DNA of 51,805 nt from a virus: positions 1 to 51,805 of the IMG/VR virus record IMGVR_UViG_3300021473_000005; one strand, 5' to 3'. The translations under genes were made by a program, and so were the position numbers. The notes beneath the pieces are model-generated. The model saw nothing but the letters and a program-made list of their open reading frames with translations, searched no databases and was not told where the DNA came from. Below, piece by piece: positions 17,828 to 25,099 of the stretch. Positions within the stretch are counted from its first letter, which is position 1, and each line of letters opens with the position of its first letter.

Positions 17828-17954
17828 AGCTCCTCGAGCTCATGCACATGAGCCTGCTGGAGGAGACGCAAAGAAGGCAAACCCGCAACGCAAAGATGTG
17901 CTTGCTCGGCATATGCTTTCATCTTTTAAGCTTAAAAGAGACAACGAGTTATGA
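17766..17954 (+). CDS. Small basic hypothetical protein overlapping its neighbours
   Basis: This 62-aa frame starts at ATG 17766 inside the previous gene and ends in an ATGA junction with the next gene at 17951, which supports its being translated. It is rich in Lys, Ala and Arg (KNQYSRQATKNPSASRAEAP and onward). The 62-bp overlap with the previous gene is unusually long, so the true start could lie further downstream. Function is unknown. Confidence 0.4.
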   Translation: MKAKNQYSRQATKNPSASRAEAPRAHAHEPAGGDAKKANPQRKDVLARHMLSSFKLKRDNEL

Positions 17955-18112
17955 AACACAAGAACCCGCATCTTCAACGTTGCATTGCGATCACTGAGAC
18001 CCAGCAGGAGCTCCGGAATAGTCGCATTCACGCCGGCACTAAAAAGAAGCTGAACAGCAAGCTTGGCGGGCTGTTTAAAGGCAAGAACCCAAAGCCAATG
18101 GACGACAAATGA
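17951..18112 (+). CDS. 53-aa basic hypothetical protein
   Basis: Translation from ATG 17951 gives MKHKNPHLQRCIAITETQQ and a Lys-rich tail ending in NPKPMDDK. It is joined to both neighbours by ATGA overlaps, typical of the surrounding operon. It is too short for a family call; charge and context suggest a small accessory virion or DNA-associated protein. Confidence 0.5.
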   Translation: MKHKNPHLQRCIAITETQQELRNSRIHAGTKKKLNSKLGGLFKGKNPKPMDDK

Positions 18113-18285
18113 AAGAAGACCTATTCAAGTGGCCATGCTACTCAACTCACGCTGGAAAGGGAGACGATCCCAGGCCGGTGGACAAAGCGAAGTTCCAATC
18201 CAATTTTGAAAACATCCAAGGGCGTGGAAAAATGTCCGGAAAGGTGAAGCGACGACGCAACGGACGAACGACATACAGCTACTAA
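18109..18285 (+). CDS. 58-aa basic hypothetical protein, last gene of the late block
   Basis: The frame starts at the ATGA overlap with the previous stop codon and ends TYSY-stop just before a strong terminator. It has an aromatic start (MKEDLFKWPCYSTH) and a Lys/Arg-rich tail (GKVKRRRNGRTTYSY). As the last gene before the terminator it closes the transcription unit that contains the giant protein. No function is recognised. Confidence 0.55.
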   Translation: MKEDLFKWPCYSTHAGKGDDPRPVDKAKFQSNFENIQGRGKMSGKVKRRRNGRTTYSY

Positions 18286-18292
18286 GTGGCTG

Positions 18293-18329
18293 AAAGTGCG
18301 CTGTTTAACCGCAGCGCACTTTTTTTTAT
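18293..18329 (+). terminator. Strong rho-independent terminator
   Basis: A perfect nine-base-pair stem, AGTGCGCTG (18295-18303) with CAGCGCACT (18312-18320), has an eight-base loop (TTTAACCG) and is followed by a run of eight or more T. Two more A-T pairs extend the base of the stem. It lies eight bases after a stop codon and separates the late block from the early promoter. Confidence 0.92.
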
Positions 18330-18338
18330 AAAAAAAGC

Positions 18339-18367
18339 TTCACAAGATTCTAACCGTGGGTTCTAAT
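18339..18367 (+). promoter_or_regulatory. Sigma70-like promoter for the early block
   Basis: TTCACA (18339-18344), a 17-bp spacer and TCTAAT (18362-18367) match five of six bases at both consensus elements. It sits right after the terminator and before the first early gene. The same TGGGTTCTAA context recurs at 26012, also behind a suitable -35 box. Confidence 0.6.
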
Positions 18368-18374
18368 AGCTCCA

Positions 18375-18395
18375 GTTGGTCGCAGTACGGCCAAC
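18375..18395 (+). promoter_or_regulatory. 5'-terminal leader hairpin of the early transcript
   Basis: GTTGGTC (18375-18381) pairs with GGCCAAC (18389-18395) around a seven-base loop, GCAGTAC. If transcription starts about seven bases after the -10 box, the mRNA would begin almost exactly with this hairpin, which could protect the 5' end. An A/C-rich unstructured leader (AACCACAACCAAATCC) then runs to the ATG at 18418. Confidence 0.45.
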
Positions 18396-18417
18396 GAAAC
18401 CACAACCAAATCCAAAC

Positions 18418-18627
18418 ATGAAAATCACAGTTACTCTCCCCGACGGCACAATCGCGAAGCGCACAACCAACCGCACCTACACCCACGCAATTGTGGTCCA
18501 GGACCGCGACAATGACACCTGGGGCGCAACTTCATACTGCGGCAACCTGGTGCTGGCGCACAAAGCTCTCGCACAATACCAGGCGGAATCCAGGTACAAG
18601 AATGCGCAGATTGTTCCGGTAAACTAA
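18418..18627 (+). CDS. Early 69-aa hypothetical protein
   Basis: The protein starts MKITVTLPDGTIAKRTTNRTY and looks like a small beta-rich domain: an antiparallel strand pattern followed by a helix (LAHKALAQYQAESRY). ATG 18418 is chosen because the leader AACCAAATCCAAACATGAAAATCA is repeated before the next gene. There is no Shine-Dalgarno sequence. It is the first gene after the early promoter. Function is unknown. Confidence 0.65.
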   Translation: MKITVTLPDGTIAKRTTNRTYTHAIVVQDRDNDTWGATSYCGNLVLAHKALAQYQAESRYKNAQIVPVN

Positions 18628-18635
18628 TCACCCCT

Positions 18636-18656
18636 GGCGGGGTTCTATCCCCCGCC
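18636..18656 (+). promoter_or_regulatory. GC-rich intergenic hairpin
   Basis: GGCGGGG (18636-18642) pairs with CCCCGCC (18650-18656) around TTCTATC. No T run follows, so this is not a normal terminator. It may be an mRNA-stability or attenuation element between the first two early genes. Confidence 0.5.
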
Positions 18657-18673
18657 TCTAACCAAATCCAAAC

Positions 18674-19072
18674 ATGAAAATCAAAATCACGACTTCTAAC
18701 GCAGCGGCCATTACCGCCGCCTTACTAGCGGTTAACGGCAAAGCAACGGCCCACACCTACACCCGGGCCAGCGAGATCACCGCCTGCGCGGAGGCGTCCG
18801 AGGCGGCCCTCGCAAAACTCGGACTGCCAGTTAGCGCTCGCAAGGGCGCCAGCGTAGTAGTGGCGTCTGGGCAAAAGTTGCCGTCGGCCTACAAATACAA
18901 GGTCAAAATCACCCACGCCACGCTGGTCCGCGTCGCCACAGGCTGGACGCTCGCCGAGCTGGCCAGCGTTGAGACATGGCACGGCGGAGGCAGCCAGTTG
19001 TCGCTGACGACCGCTCAGGACGAGCGGATCGTTGCGGGGGTGCGGGCGGGGTACCTGATTTCAAAACGATAA
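18674..19072 (+). CDS. Early 132-aa phage protein
   Basis: The protein is Ala/Thr-rich with a helical first half and a beta-rich second half. SARKGASVVVASGQKLPSAY resembles a phage domain I recall with the pattern SRKGA...LP.xYKY...T...ER...GW. Its role is not known to me. It begins with the same leader as the previous gene (AACCAAATCCAAACATG), suggesting shared translational control. Confidence 0.6.
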   Translation: MKIKITTSNAAAITAALLAVNGKATAHTYTRASEITACAEASEAALAKLGLPVSARKGASVVVASGQKLPSAYKYKVKITHATLVRVATGWTLAELASVETWHGGGSQLSLTTAQDERIVAGVRAGYLISKR

Positions 19073-19077
19073 ATAGT

Positions 19078-19536
19078 ATGAAAAATAACGTAATGAGCAG
19101 TCACGACAGCGACAGCAAAATCAAAACCAAGATTGTCAACGGAGAGGATGTTTACAGCTTTGACGACATAGCCGTCTTAATTGCAGAGCAAATCGGCAAG
19201 ATGCCACGAGAAACCAGGCCTCAAGTACTCATGGCACAAGACGCCCGGGCGACAATCGACGAAATGTACAATGGCATCGGCGGGGATATGGAAAAACACC
19301 GGGAAAACATGAAGAATCACCTCTCAAATTTGAAGGGATTCAAAATCGCATACGTCGCCGAAGTGACCGCCATAAAAAAAGAGCTACAAGATATCCGCAC
19401 TTTTTTTGTCGGGGCCGAGCACGATCAGGAAATAGCCAGGCTGCGCGAGTTCGTCGATCTTTGCGAGCGAATTGCCGCGCTCAAGAGAGCCGGAACGCTT
19501 GACGCTGTCGCCGAAACCATTATCAAACTTTTATAG
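19078..19536 (+). CDS. Early helical hypothetical protein, 152 aa
   Basis: ATG 19078 follows CGATAAATAGT and is preferred over an upstream in-frame start that would lie inside the previous gene. The protein is mostly alpha-helical, with long charged helices (about 55-150) likely to form coiled coils. There are no catalytic motifs and no family is recognised. Confidence 0.6.
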   Translation: MKNNVMSSHDSDSKIKTKIVNGEDVYSFDDIAVLIAEQIGKMPRETRPQVLMAQDARATIDEMYNGIGGDMEKHRENMKNHLSNLKGFKIAYVAEVTAIKKELQDIRTFFVGAEHDQEIARLREFVDLCERIAALKRAGTLDAVAETIIKLL

Positions 19537-19539
19537 ACA

Positions 19540-19806
19540 ATGAGCACCTCACACTATTCCCGCCCTCCCCGGGGCGACGTCGGCCGCGATACGATCCGGA
19601 TCCCACTCGGGGATCCGCACCTGCGCCCGCGCCCACAGCGCACCACCGCCACGGTCTGGCTGCTGGTGGGCGTCGCACTACTGATGGCAGACGGGTGCGC
19701 CATGGCGCATTTTGCCGAGTCCGCGGTCGAGGCCTGCATTGTGGCCGCGCTGACAATGCCGACCGGGATCCTTGTCATCTTTGCAGCACTGGAGGCTCGG
19801 AAATAA
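19540..19806 (+). CDS. Small membrane protein with two transmembrane helices
   Basis: The first 35 residues are Arg/Pro-rich. They are followed by two hydrophobic segments at about 36-56 (TATVWLLVGVALLMADGCA) and 62-86. The short polar loop and basic N-terminus suggest an inner-membrane hairpin. A role in superinfection exclusion or early host takeover is possible but unsupported by any motif. Confidence 0.6.
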   Translation: MSTSHYSRPPRGDVGRDTIRIPLGDPHLRPRPQRTTATVWLLVGVALLMADGCAMAHFAESAVEACIVAALTMPTGILVIFAALEARK

Positions 19807-19997
19807 TGGGCTCGCGAACAGCCGGCATGGGCGGAATGACGGAATGTTGGATTTATTCCGGGAATCGGGTAAAAAATCCAAACCGCACAAAAGCCGAAAA
19901 ACTGGCGCAGACAAACGCTAGAGCGGCAAAAAATAAATCCCTCCGCGCTCGGTGCGGCGGCCTGGAGGCACGAAATAATGAGCGCTCACCTCATTGA
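19806..19997 (+). CDS. 63-aa basic hypothetical protein
   Basis: ATG 19806 uses the last base of the previous stop codon. The protein is basic, Asn/Arg/Lys-rich and starts MGSRTAGMGGMTECWIYSG. It has two cysteines and no recognisable fold. It overlaps the next small gene by 20 bp. Confidence 0.45.
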   Translation: MGSRTAGMGGMTECWIYSGNRVKNPNRTKAEKLAQTNARAAKNKSLRARCGGLEARNNERSPH

Positions 19998-20109
19998 CCT
20001 CCTACAAGAGCGCATTCGTGAGCTCCTTCAAGAAAACCTGCGCCTTCAGCTCCGCATCACTGAGCTGGAAATTCAAATAAATACATCCAATGACAAATCA
20101 GTACACTGA
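19978..20109 (+). CDS. 43-aa leucine-zipper-like peptide
   Basis: Translation gives MSAHLIDLLQERIRELLQEN and continues with regular Leu/Ile spacing, a short coiled coil of about 35 residues. It overlaps both neighbours by 20 bp. The regular heptads argue for selection, but its small size keeps the call tentative. Confidence 0.4.
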   Translation: MSAHLIDLLQERIRELLQENLRLQLRITELEIQINTSNDKSVH

Positions 20110-21148
20110 CGCCGCCGATGCCGGCATGGCAACCATTAACATTGCCAACGCAGCGACCGCAAAGGCGGCAGCCCTCTTCCTGGGCTGGACCCGTTCCTTC
20201 CGGCACATCCTGGACGAACACGACGTCCTCGAGGTCGAGTCGGAATTCTCATTCCCGCTCCTTAATCCCGAGACTGAGTCGCCGTCCAAGACCTTCCTGG
20301 AGGCCGGCAAGATTGACGGCGTTCTCCGCAATAAGCGTTCTGGCACCATAAAGGTGCTCGAGCACAAGACGACCGCGGACAGCATCGACTCGGACAGCAA
20401 CTACTGGCCCAGGCTGGTGATGGACACGCAAATTTCCAAATATCTATTGAGCCTCCGCGCCCGCGGCCTGGACGCAAACCAAGTTTGCTACGACGTTATC
20501 CGGAAACCAGGATACAAGCTCGGCTCGGTGCCGACCCTGGACGAGAACGGGCTCAAAATTGTCCAGGACCAGTTCGGCAACAGGATAACCACAAGTGACG
20601 GCAAAAAATGGCGTCAGACAGCGGACACTGAGCGCGGGTGGGCTGTTCTCTCAAGGCCGGAGACGCCCCAGGAGTTGTTTGACCGGACGTTTAAGGAGAT
20701 CAGTGACCGGCCCCTGGACTACTTTGTCCAGCGTGACATTGCACGCAGCGACTCCGACCTGCTCGAGTACATGAACGACGCCTGGGCGTTGTCGCAGCAG
20801 ATCCTTTGGTTCCGCCGCCGGAACCTTTGGCCCAGAAACCCGAGCGCCTGCGCCCAGTTCGGCACCTGCGAGTACTTTGAGCTCTGTTCAGGCCGGTCGG
20901 CTGTTGATGGCATCCGGTACGCTCCAAAGCCGGAAAAACACGCTGAGCTCGAGATGAAGGAGACCAACACCAAAGAACTCCTCACTAATAGCCGGCTGAC
21001 GGCCCTGAGGAAGTGCAGCCGGTATCATTACCTTAAATACGAGTCTCCCACCATGAAGGTCGGAGAGACAGAAGAAGCCCTCGCCCTGGGCACCGCCTTT
21101 CACCTGGCCGCGGAAACGTTCCTGCGCCATTTCATTGTCAGCAAATAA
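20090..21148 (+). CDS. PD-(D/E)XK exonuclease (Cas4/RecB-like), apparently circularly permuted
   Basis: The catalytic core is clear: GKIDG with D76, then LEHKT with E91 and K93, and a Cys cluster CAQFGTCEYFELC (C254, C260, C266). In the usual order of this family a short N-terminal module with SRL...C-x-R...GT-x-x-H comes first. Here it lies at the C-terminus: LLTNSRLTALRKCSRYH (from 297, C309) and GTAFH (334-338). So the chain starts in the middle of the canonical protein and ends with the canonical start. An internal ATG at 20954 (M289) marks the likely ancestral start. All four expected cluster cysteines are kept, so the enzyme may still fold. It would resect DNA ends for recombination with the ATPase and SSB encoded next. 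Confidence 0.8.
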   Translation: MTNQYTDAADAGMATINIANAATAKAAALFLGWTRSFRHILDEHDVLEVESEFSFPLLNPETESPSKTFLEAGKIDGVLRNKRSGTIKVLEHKTTADSIDSDSNYWPRLVMDTQISKYLLSLRARGLDANQVCYDVIRKPGYKLGSVPTLDENGLKIVQDQFGNRITTSDGKKWRQTADTERGWAVLSRPETPQELFDRTFKEISDRPLDYFVQRDIARSDSDLLEYMNDAWALSQQILWFRRRNLWPRNPSACAQFGTCEYFELCSGRSAVDGIRYAPKPEKHAELEMKETNTKELLTNSRLTALRKCSRYHYLKYESPTMKVGETEEALALGTAFHLAAETFLRHFIVSK

Positions 21149-21156
21149 ATACAACC

Positions 21157-22035
21157 ATGAGCATTCTAACTAAAATCAAACGCGGCGGCGAAAGCCTCCC
21201 ACCTCGAGTTCTTCTTTCCGGTCCGGAAGGGATTGGCAAATCAACGTTCGGAGCAGGGGCGCCCAGCCCGTTGTTTATCTCCCAGGAGGACGGCCTCACC
21301 GGTCTGGATCACGTTGCCAGGATCAGCCCTGAAACCTATGCCGACACTACGGCGATGGTCGAGGCGCTCACCCTGGACGCCGGCGAGTACAAGACCTTGG
21401 TCCTGGACACAACCGACTGGCTTGAGCGCAGCATCCACCAGTTTATCTGCAAGCGCGACGGGAAAGCCGGCGTTGAGGACTACGGGTTTGGCAAGGGCTA
21501 CAAGATCGCCGAGCAGGAGCTTAGCCTTCTCCTGGCCAAACTGGACACGCTCCGGCAGCGCCAGAAGTTTGGGATCATCTTGCTCTCGCACGTCCAGATC
21601 AAGACGTTCTCGGCGCCGGACGGCAATACATGGGATCGCTACGAAATGAAGGGGCACAAGGGATTCACCGGAATTCTCCGCGAGTGGCCAGACGCCTGTT
21701 TGTTTGCGGTTTACGAGGTCTACAAGACCAAGGAGCGCGGCTCCAATAACGAGAAGGTCACTGGCGGCGGTCGAGTATTGCACACCACCTGGTCGCCAGG
21801 GTGGGACGCTAAGAACCGCCTGGGCCTTTCTGAAGTGATGGAGTTGGACTACGCAACCTTTGCGGCAGAAGTCGAGGCCAACCGGCCAGACAAGCTCCGC
21901 GCACAATTTCTCGCCCTCTTAAGCACGGCCAAACTCGAAGGAGAAGCCAAAGCCAAGTGGCAGAAAACACCGGTTGATCAGCTTCCTGCTGACCGGATCA
22001 AAGTCGGAATCGAAAAATTGAAAACCCTACAGTAA
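21157..22035 (+). CDS. Sak4-like RecA-fold ATPase (single-strand annealing or recombination)
   Basis: This 292-aa P-loop protein has Walker A SGPEGIGKST (21-30) and a Walker B-like TLVLDTTDW (about 80-88). It resembles the short RecA-core ATPases of phages (AAA_24/Sak4 group) that work in recombination. It lies between an exonuclease and an SSB, the usual setting. The leader AATAAATACAACC has no Shine-Dalgarno sequence. Confidence 0.8.
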   Translation: MSILTKIKRGGESLPPRVLLSGPEGIGKSTFGAGAPSPLFISQEDGLTGLDHVARISPETYADTTAMVEALTLDAGEYKTLVLDTTDWLERSIHQFICKRDGKAGVEDYGFGKGYKIAEQELSLLLAKLDTLRQRQKFGIILLSHVQIKTFSAPDGNTWDRYEMKGHKGFTGILREWPDACLFAVYEVYKTKERGSNNEKVTGGGRVLHTTWSPGWDAKNRLGLSEVMELDYATFAAEVEANRPDKLRAQFLALLSTAKLEGEAKAKWQKTPVDQLPADRIKVGIEKLKTLQ

Positions 22036-22036
22036 T

Positions 22037-22567
22037 ATGGAATACACAAAACCAACGGAACCTGGCCGCTACTTGGCCATCGTCAAAGAATCAAAGTCCT
22101 GGGTATATTTGTCCAAGGACGACAAGCCGAGCGTTGTCATTGGCATGGTCATCGACCACGGCCAGGGCGACAACAGCGGGACAGAAATAACTTGGTTCGG
22201 CTCGTTGAGCACTGACAAAGGCCGGCAGATCACCCAGGACCAGCTTAAGCGCTGTTTTGACTGGGACTGGGATTCAGCCGCTTTGGCAGATGGCCGAGTG
22301 CCGTTTGCTGGCAAAGAGGTGGAAGTTGTCATTGAATGGAACGATTGGAATGGCAAGAAGTCGCTGAAAGCGCAGTGGCTCAATAATCCAAACGCTCCGG
22401 AGTCTACCGTCGCTCAAGACCCAGCCAAGATCCGGTCGATCCTTGGTGCCTTGGACCGCGGGATGAAGGCAAACGCTCGGGGGTTGGCCGCTAAGGCCGT
22501 TGTCCCAGGGCGGGTAGTGAAAGCGACAGATCCTGTTGATCTGGCTGACGACGATATTCCGTTTTAA
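22037..22567 (+). CDS. Single-stranded DNA-binding protein
   Basis: This 176-aa beta-rich protein with many aromatic residues ends in an acidic, aromatic tip (DDDIPF), the classic SSB tail that recruits repair proteins. Its position directly after the Sak4-like ATPase supports the call. The N-terminal fold resembles phage SSB-like DUF669 proteins rather than bacterial SSB. Confidence 0.75.
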   Translation: MEYTKPTEPGRYLAIVKESKSWVYLSKDDKPSVVIGMVIDHGQGDNSGTEITWFGSLSTDKGRQITQDQLKRCFDWDWDSAALADGRVPFAGKEVEVVIEWNDWNGKKSLKAQWLNNPNAPESTVAQDPAKIRSILGALDRGMKANARGLAAKAVVPGRVVKATDPVDLADDDIPF

Positions 22568-22740
22568 TGAAAACGTGTTTCAAATGCGGAAATAAACTTC
22601 CCCTCACTGAGTTTTATCACCACCTAAGGATGAGCGACGGCCATCTAAATAAGTGCAAAGCTTGCACAAAGTCAGACACAAAAGAAGCCAAGTTAAAACG
22701 CAAATTAAAAACAGCAAGTTCGAGGGGCGCGCTCTCGTAA
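22567..22740 (+). CDS. Small zinc-ribbon protein, possible HNH remnant
   Basis: The 57-aa frame has CFKCG near the start and CKACTKSD about 25 residues later, a CxxC...CxxC zinc ribbon. The segment LPLTEFYHHLRMSDGHLNK matches the N-terminus of phage HNH or endonuclease VII-like proteins. It stops soon after the ribbon, where a 32-bp tandem repeat begins, so it may be the truncated start of a longer nuclease. It overlaps the SSB stop codon by one base. Confidence 0.6.
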   Translation: MKTCFKCGNKLPLTEFYHHLRMSDGHLNKCKACTKSDTKEAKLKRKLKTASSRGALS

Positions 22741-22817
22741 AAGCAGCAAACCGGAGTAGTACGCTCTCGTAAAAGCAGCAAACCCGAGGGGCGCGCATTC
22801 GTAAAACGCGCAAAACC
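22721..22817 (+). repeat. Three 32-33-bp tandem repeats
   Basis: Units begin at 22721, 22753 and 22785. Units 1 and 2 share CTCTCGTAAAAGCAGCAAACC, and units 1 and 3 share CGAGGGGCGCGC. The unit length is not a multiple of three, and no frame runs through all three units. The array fills the gap between the zinc-ribbon gene and the ParB-like gene. Confidence 0.9.
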
Positions 22818-22834
22818 CAAACCCAATAAATACA

Positions 22835-23596
22835 ATGAAACAGACAGCTAGAATTGAACTTATCACCCCAGCAATTGCAAATAGAATGCTCTTACAAAAC
22901 TGGGTAAATCGTCCTGCGTCGAACCATCGAATTGACCTCTACGCTAAGAGTATGGCCAGCGGAAACTGGCAACTGAATGCGTCCAACATTCGTTTTGGCG
23001 TTACTGGAAGATTGCTCGATGGGCAGAAACGGTTGATGGCTTGCATCAAGGCTAACGTCTCATTTGAGACGTGGGTGACTCGCGGAATCCCTGACGAGTA
23101 CATCTATTCTATAGACATAGTTCAACCGAGGACGGTTTCAGATATGCTCGCCTTTGATGAAGAGAAAAACGTTAAACATTTGAGTGCCGTCATCAACCTG
23201 ATTGCCGAAATCTTTGGAGGACGTTATCAGCGATTAGCTTATTCCCCGCAGCGTGAAATTTTAGAGGATAATCCAGACATTCGCGATTGCGTTAAATCGA
23301 GACGCCTAAAGTTTTTCAAAGTTCCATCCAGCGTTGAGCACGCGGCTTTCTTTGTTGCAATGCGTGCTTATGGCCTCAATTGGGTTAATGAGTGGCTTTT
23401 AAAGCTGTCAAAAAGCGAATTTGATTCCGCCCAAGCTGCCTTTGATTTGTACATGAAAAAACGATTGGCGCCTTCGAGGAATGAGGGATGCCTCCATTTA
23501 ACGGCGGTTCTTGTTAAAGCCATGAAGTGGTCAAAGACTGGCAGGAAATTGACCTTGGCTTGGACTCCAGACAAAGAGGCGTTCCCTCAATTATGA
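22835..23596 (+). CDS. ParB/sulfiredoxin-fold protein, 253 aa
   Basis: The N-terminal part follows the phage ParB-like pattern: ITPAIAN, an NR-like motif, YAKSMASGNW and LLDGQKRL (near residue 62). DGQ[HK]RL is the conserved nucleotide-binding signature of the group. The rest is helical. Such proteins often have nuclease or ATP/CTP-binding roles, but the exact role here is unknown. The start uses AATAAATACAATG, directly after the tandem repeats. Confidence 0.7.
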   Translation: MKQTARIELITPAIANRMLLQNWVNRPASNHRIDLYAKSMASGNWQLNASNIRFGVTGRLLDGQKRLMACIKANVSFETWVTRGIPDEYIYSIDIVQPRTVSDMLAFDEEKNVKHLSAVINLIAEIFGGRYQRLAYSPQREILEDNPDIRDCVKSRRLKFFKVPSSVEHAAFFVAMRAYGLNWVNEWLLKLSKSEFDSAQAAFDLYMKKRLAPSRNEGCLHLTAVLVKAMKWSKTGRKLTLAWTPDKEAFPQL

Positions 23597-24006
23597 TTGA
23601 ATTCACTATCCCCGTGGACCCAATGTCGGTTCAGTTTTCGGGAAAGCGGGTGATGGTGCGCGCCGGAAAGCCGATCTTCTTTAAGCAGAAAAAGGTCGTC
23701 AAATGGGAGCAGTCAATCGAGTGGCTGACTGCTCCCTACCGGCCAGCAGTGCTCTTGGAAGGCGCCCTGGAGATGAAGGTGCTGTACGTTTTGCGCCGGC
23801 CAAAAGTGTTGATGGCTAAAAAGCACTCAACGGATCGCATATGGAACATCCACCGGCCCGACCTGGACAACCTCCAGAAGGGGCTCCAGGACGCCATAAA
23901 AGGCTTCTGGCACGACGACGCCCAGATCGTGCGTCTGAACCTCGGAAAGTGCTACGCAGCAATTGGCGAAGATCCAAAAATTGAAGTTAAAATAAATAAA
24001 TTATGA
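23593..24006 (+). CDS. rusA: RusA-family Holliday junction resolvase
   Basis: ATG 23593 overlaps the previous stop codon. The 137-aa length and the motif RPDLDNLQKGLQDAIKG followed by WHDDAQI match RusA, with acidic residues for metal-dependent cleavage of four-way junctions. It fits the nearby exonuclease, Sak4 and SSB genes. Basic residues around VLRRPK agree with DNA binding. Confidence 0.85.
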   Translation: MIEFTIPVDPMSVQFSGKRVMVRAGKPIFFKQKKVVKWEQSIEWLTAPYRPAVLLEGALEMKVLYVLRRPKVLMAKKHSTDRIWNIHRPDLDNLQKGLQDAIKGFWHDDAQIVRLNLGKCYAAIGEDPKIEVKINKL

Positions 24007-24296
24007 GCAAAGTGAGCGGGAGACCTTGGATATCACGCGGGCGCCGAATTGACCCAGACGTCTGGGCGGACAATGTAAAGCGGTTGCCAACCCGGTACAG
24101 GGCCGCGGTAGCCAGAATTGTTTGGTGGGACTGGTTTGCGTCCAGGACGTGTAGCAACCGGTGGGACCATCTGGATGAATATATGCGCTACCCTATTGAA
24201 GGAGAGACATGGACAGACGACGACCTAAAGAAAGGCCTGGTGAAAGTTGGGTATCCCCAGGAGGAGGCTAACCGCCGAATTCGTCCGACCAAATGA
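24003..24296 (+). CDS. 97-aa hypothetical phage protein
   Basis: A helical protein rich in Trp and Arg (PDVWADNVKRLPTRYRAAVA, WDWFASR) and without known motifs. It is linked by ATGA overlaps to RusA and to the DUF1376 gene, so it is probably part of the replication and recombination operon. Confidence 0.6.
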   Translation: MSKVSGRPWISRGRRIDPDVWADNVKRLPTRYRAAVARIVWWDWFASRTCSNRWDHLDEYMRYPIEGETWTDDDLKKGLVKVGYPQEEANRRIRPTK

Positions 24297-25099
24297 ACCA
24301 CTACCCTCGACACATTGGGGACTACCTCCGGGACACCGGTCACCTGTCTCTGCTAGAGCACGGCGTCTACAGCCGCCTGCTCGATCTCTATTACCTCAAC
24401 AACGGACCACTTCAACTCACTGTTGACGACGCAATCCGAAAGCTGTGCGCTCGGGCTCAGGACGAGCGTGAAGCCGTGGAACGAGTTTTGCGGGAGTTCT
24501 TTTCTCACTGCAACGGTGTATGGTCTCACAAACGAGCCGACAAAGAGCTTGAAAAGTACCGTTCGCTTTCGGAACAGCAGAGGGCCAGAGTGTCAAAAAG
24601 ATGGTCTAAAAATACCGACGGTATACCGACGGTATCGGAAACCGTACCGACGGTATCAGAAAGTATACCGCAGGAATACCAGGTGCCGTATACGGGTGCT
24701 GGTATACCAACCAAGAACCAAGAACCAAGAACCAGTAACCAAGTAATACCCCCTACCCCCTTTAAGGGGGCGGTCGCTGCTGTCGCAGCTCCCAGGGTTC
24801 GGAAGTCAGCCTGGGGTCATCCGCTTGATGGCCTGCCGGCGGTCCTGAATGTTCCGGAGTTTGTCAACGTCTGGCTTGAGTATATCGCGTACAAGAAGAA
24901 GCAATCGGCCAAAACGCTCCCGTCCAGGACTCGGGTCTTCGCCAAGGCGGTGGAGGTCGGAGTGCCGGCGGCGATAGCCGGAATGATTCAATCAATGGAA
25001 AAGGGCTGGAGCGGAATTCACATAGAAACCAAAACAAATGCAAAACTTGAAAAACGCAGTGGAGAGTGTCCTGAGTCCATTGATGTCCCAGTCTTTTGA
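24293..25099 (+). CDS. DUF1376-family replication protein, 268 aa
   Basis: The N-terminus HYPRHIGDYLRDTGHLSLLE and the following YSRLLDLYY match DUF1376 (YdaU-like) proteins, thought to act in phage replication initiation next to a DnaC-like loader, as here. A low-complexity middle encodes repeated GIPTVSETVP-like and KNQEPRTSNQ segments from imperfect repeats (24616-24735). The C-terminal helical domain (about 175-260) is typical. It overlaps the loader gene by 62 bp. Confidence 0.75.
   Translation: MNHYPRHIGDYLRDTGHLSLLEHGVYSRLLDLYYLNNGPLQLTVDDAIRKLCARAQDEREAVERVLREFFSHCNGVWSHKRADKELEKYRSLSEQQRARVSKRWSKNTDGIPTVSETVPTVSESIPQEYQVPYTGAGIPTKNQEPRTSNQVIPPTPFKGAVAAVAAPRVRKSAWGHPLDGLPAVLNVPEFVNVWLEYIAYKKKQSAKTLPSRTRVFAKAVEVGVPAAIAGMIQSMEKGWSGIHIETKTNAKLEKRSGECPESIDVPVF

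Noticed and set aside
18375-18412. Leader hairpin loop TCGCAGT resembles part of a class I preQ1 riboswitch (also TCGCAGT) with an A-rich tail.
   Set aside because: The base just before the 3' stem strand is G, where the riboswitch needs a conserved C for ligand recognition, and no queuosine genes are seen. The seven-base match is probably chance.
22721-22817. CRISPR array.
   Set aside because: The repeats are directly adjacent with no spacers, and there are no cas genes; the Cas4-like protein is a phage recombination exonuclease.
22567-22834. A longer HNH endonuclease restored by a frameshift through the 32-bp repeats.
   Set aside because: All frames across the repeats stop quickly and no HNH core (H-N-x-x-x-H) follows, so only the zinc-ribbon part is called.
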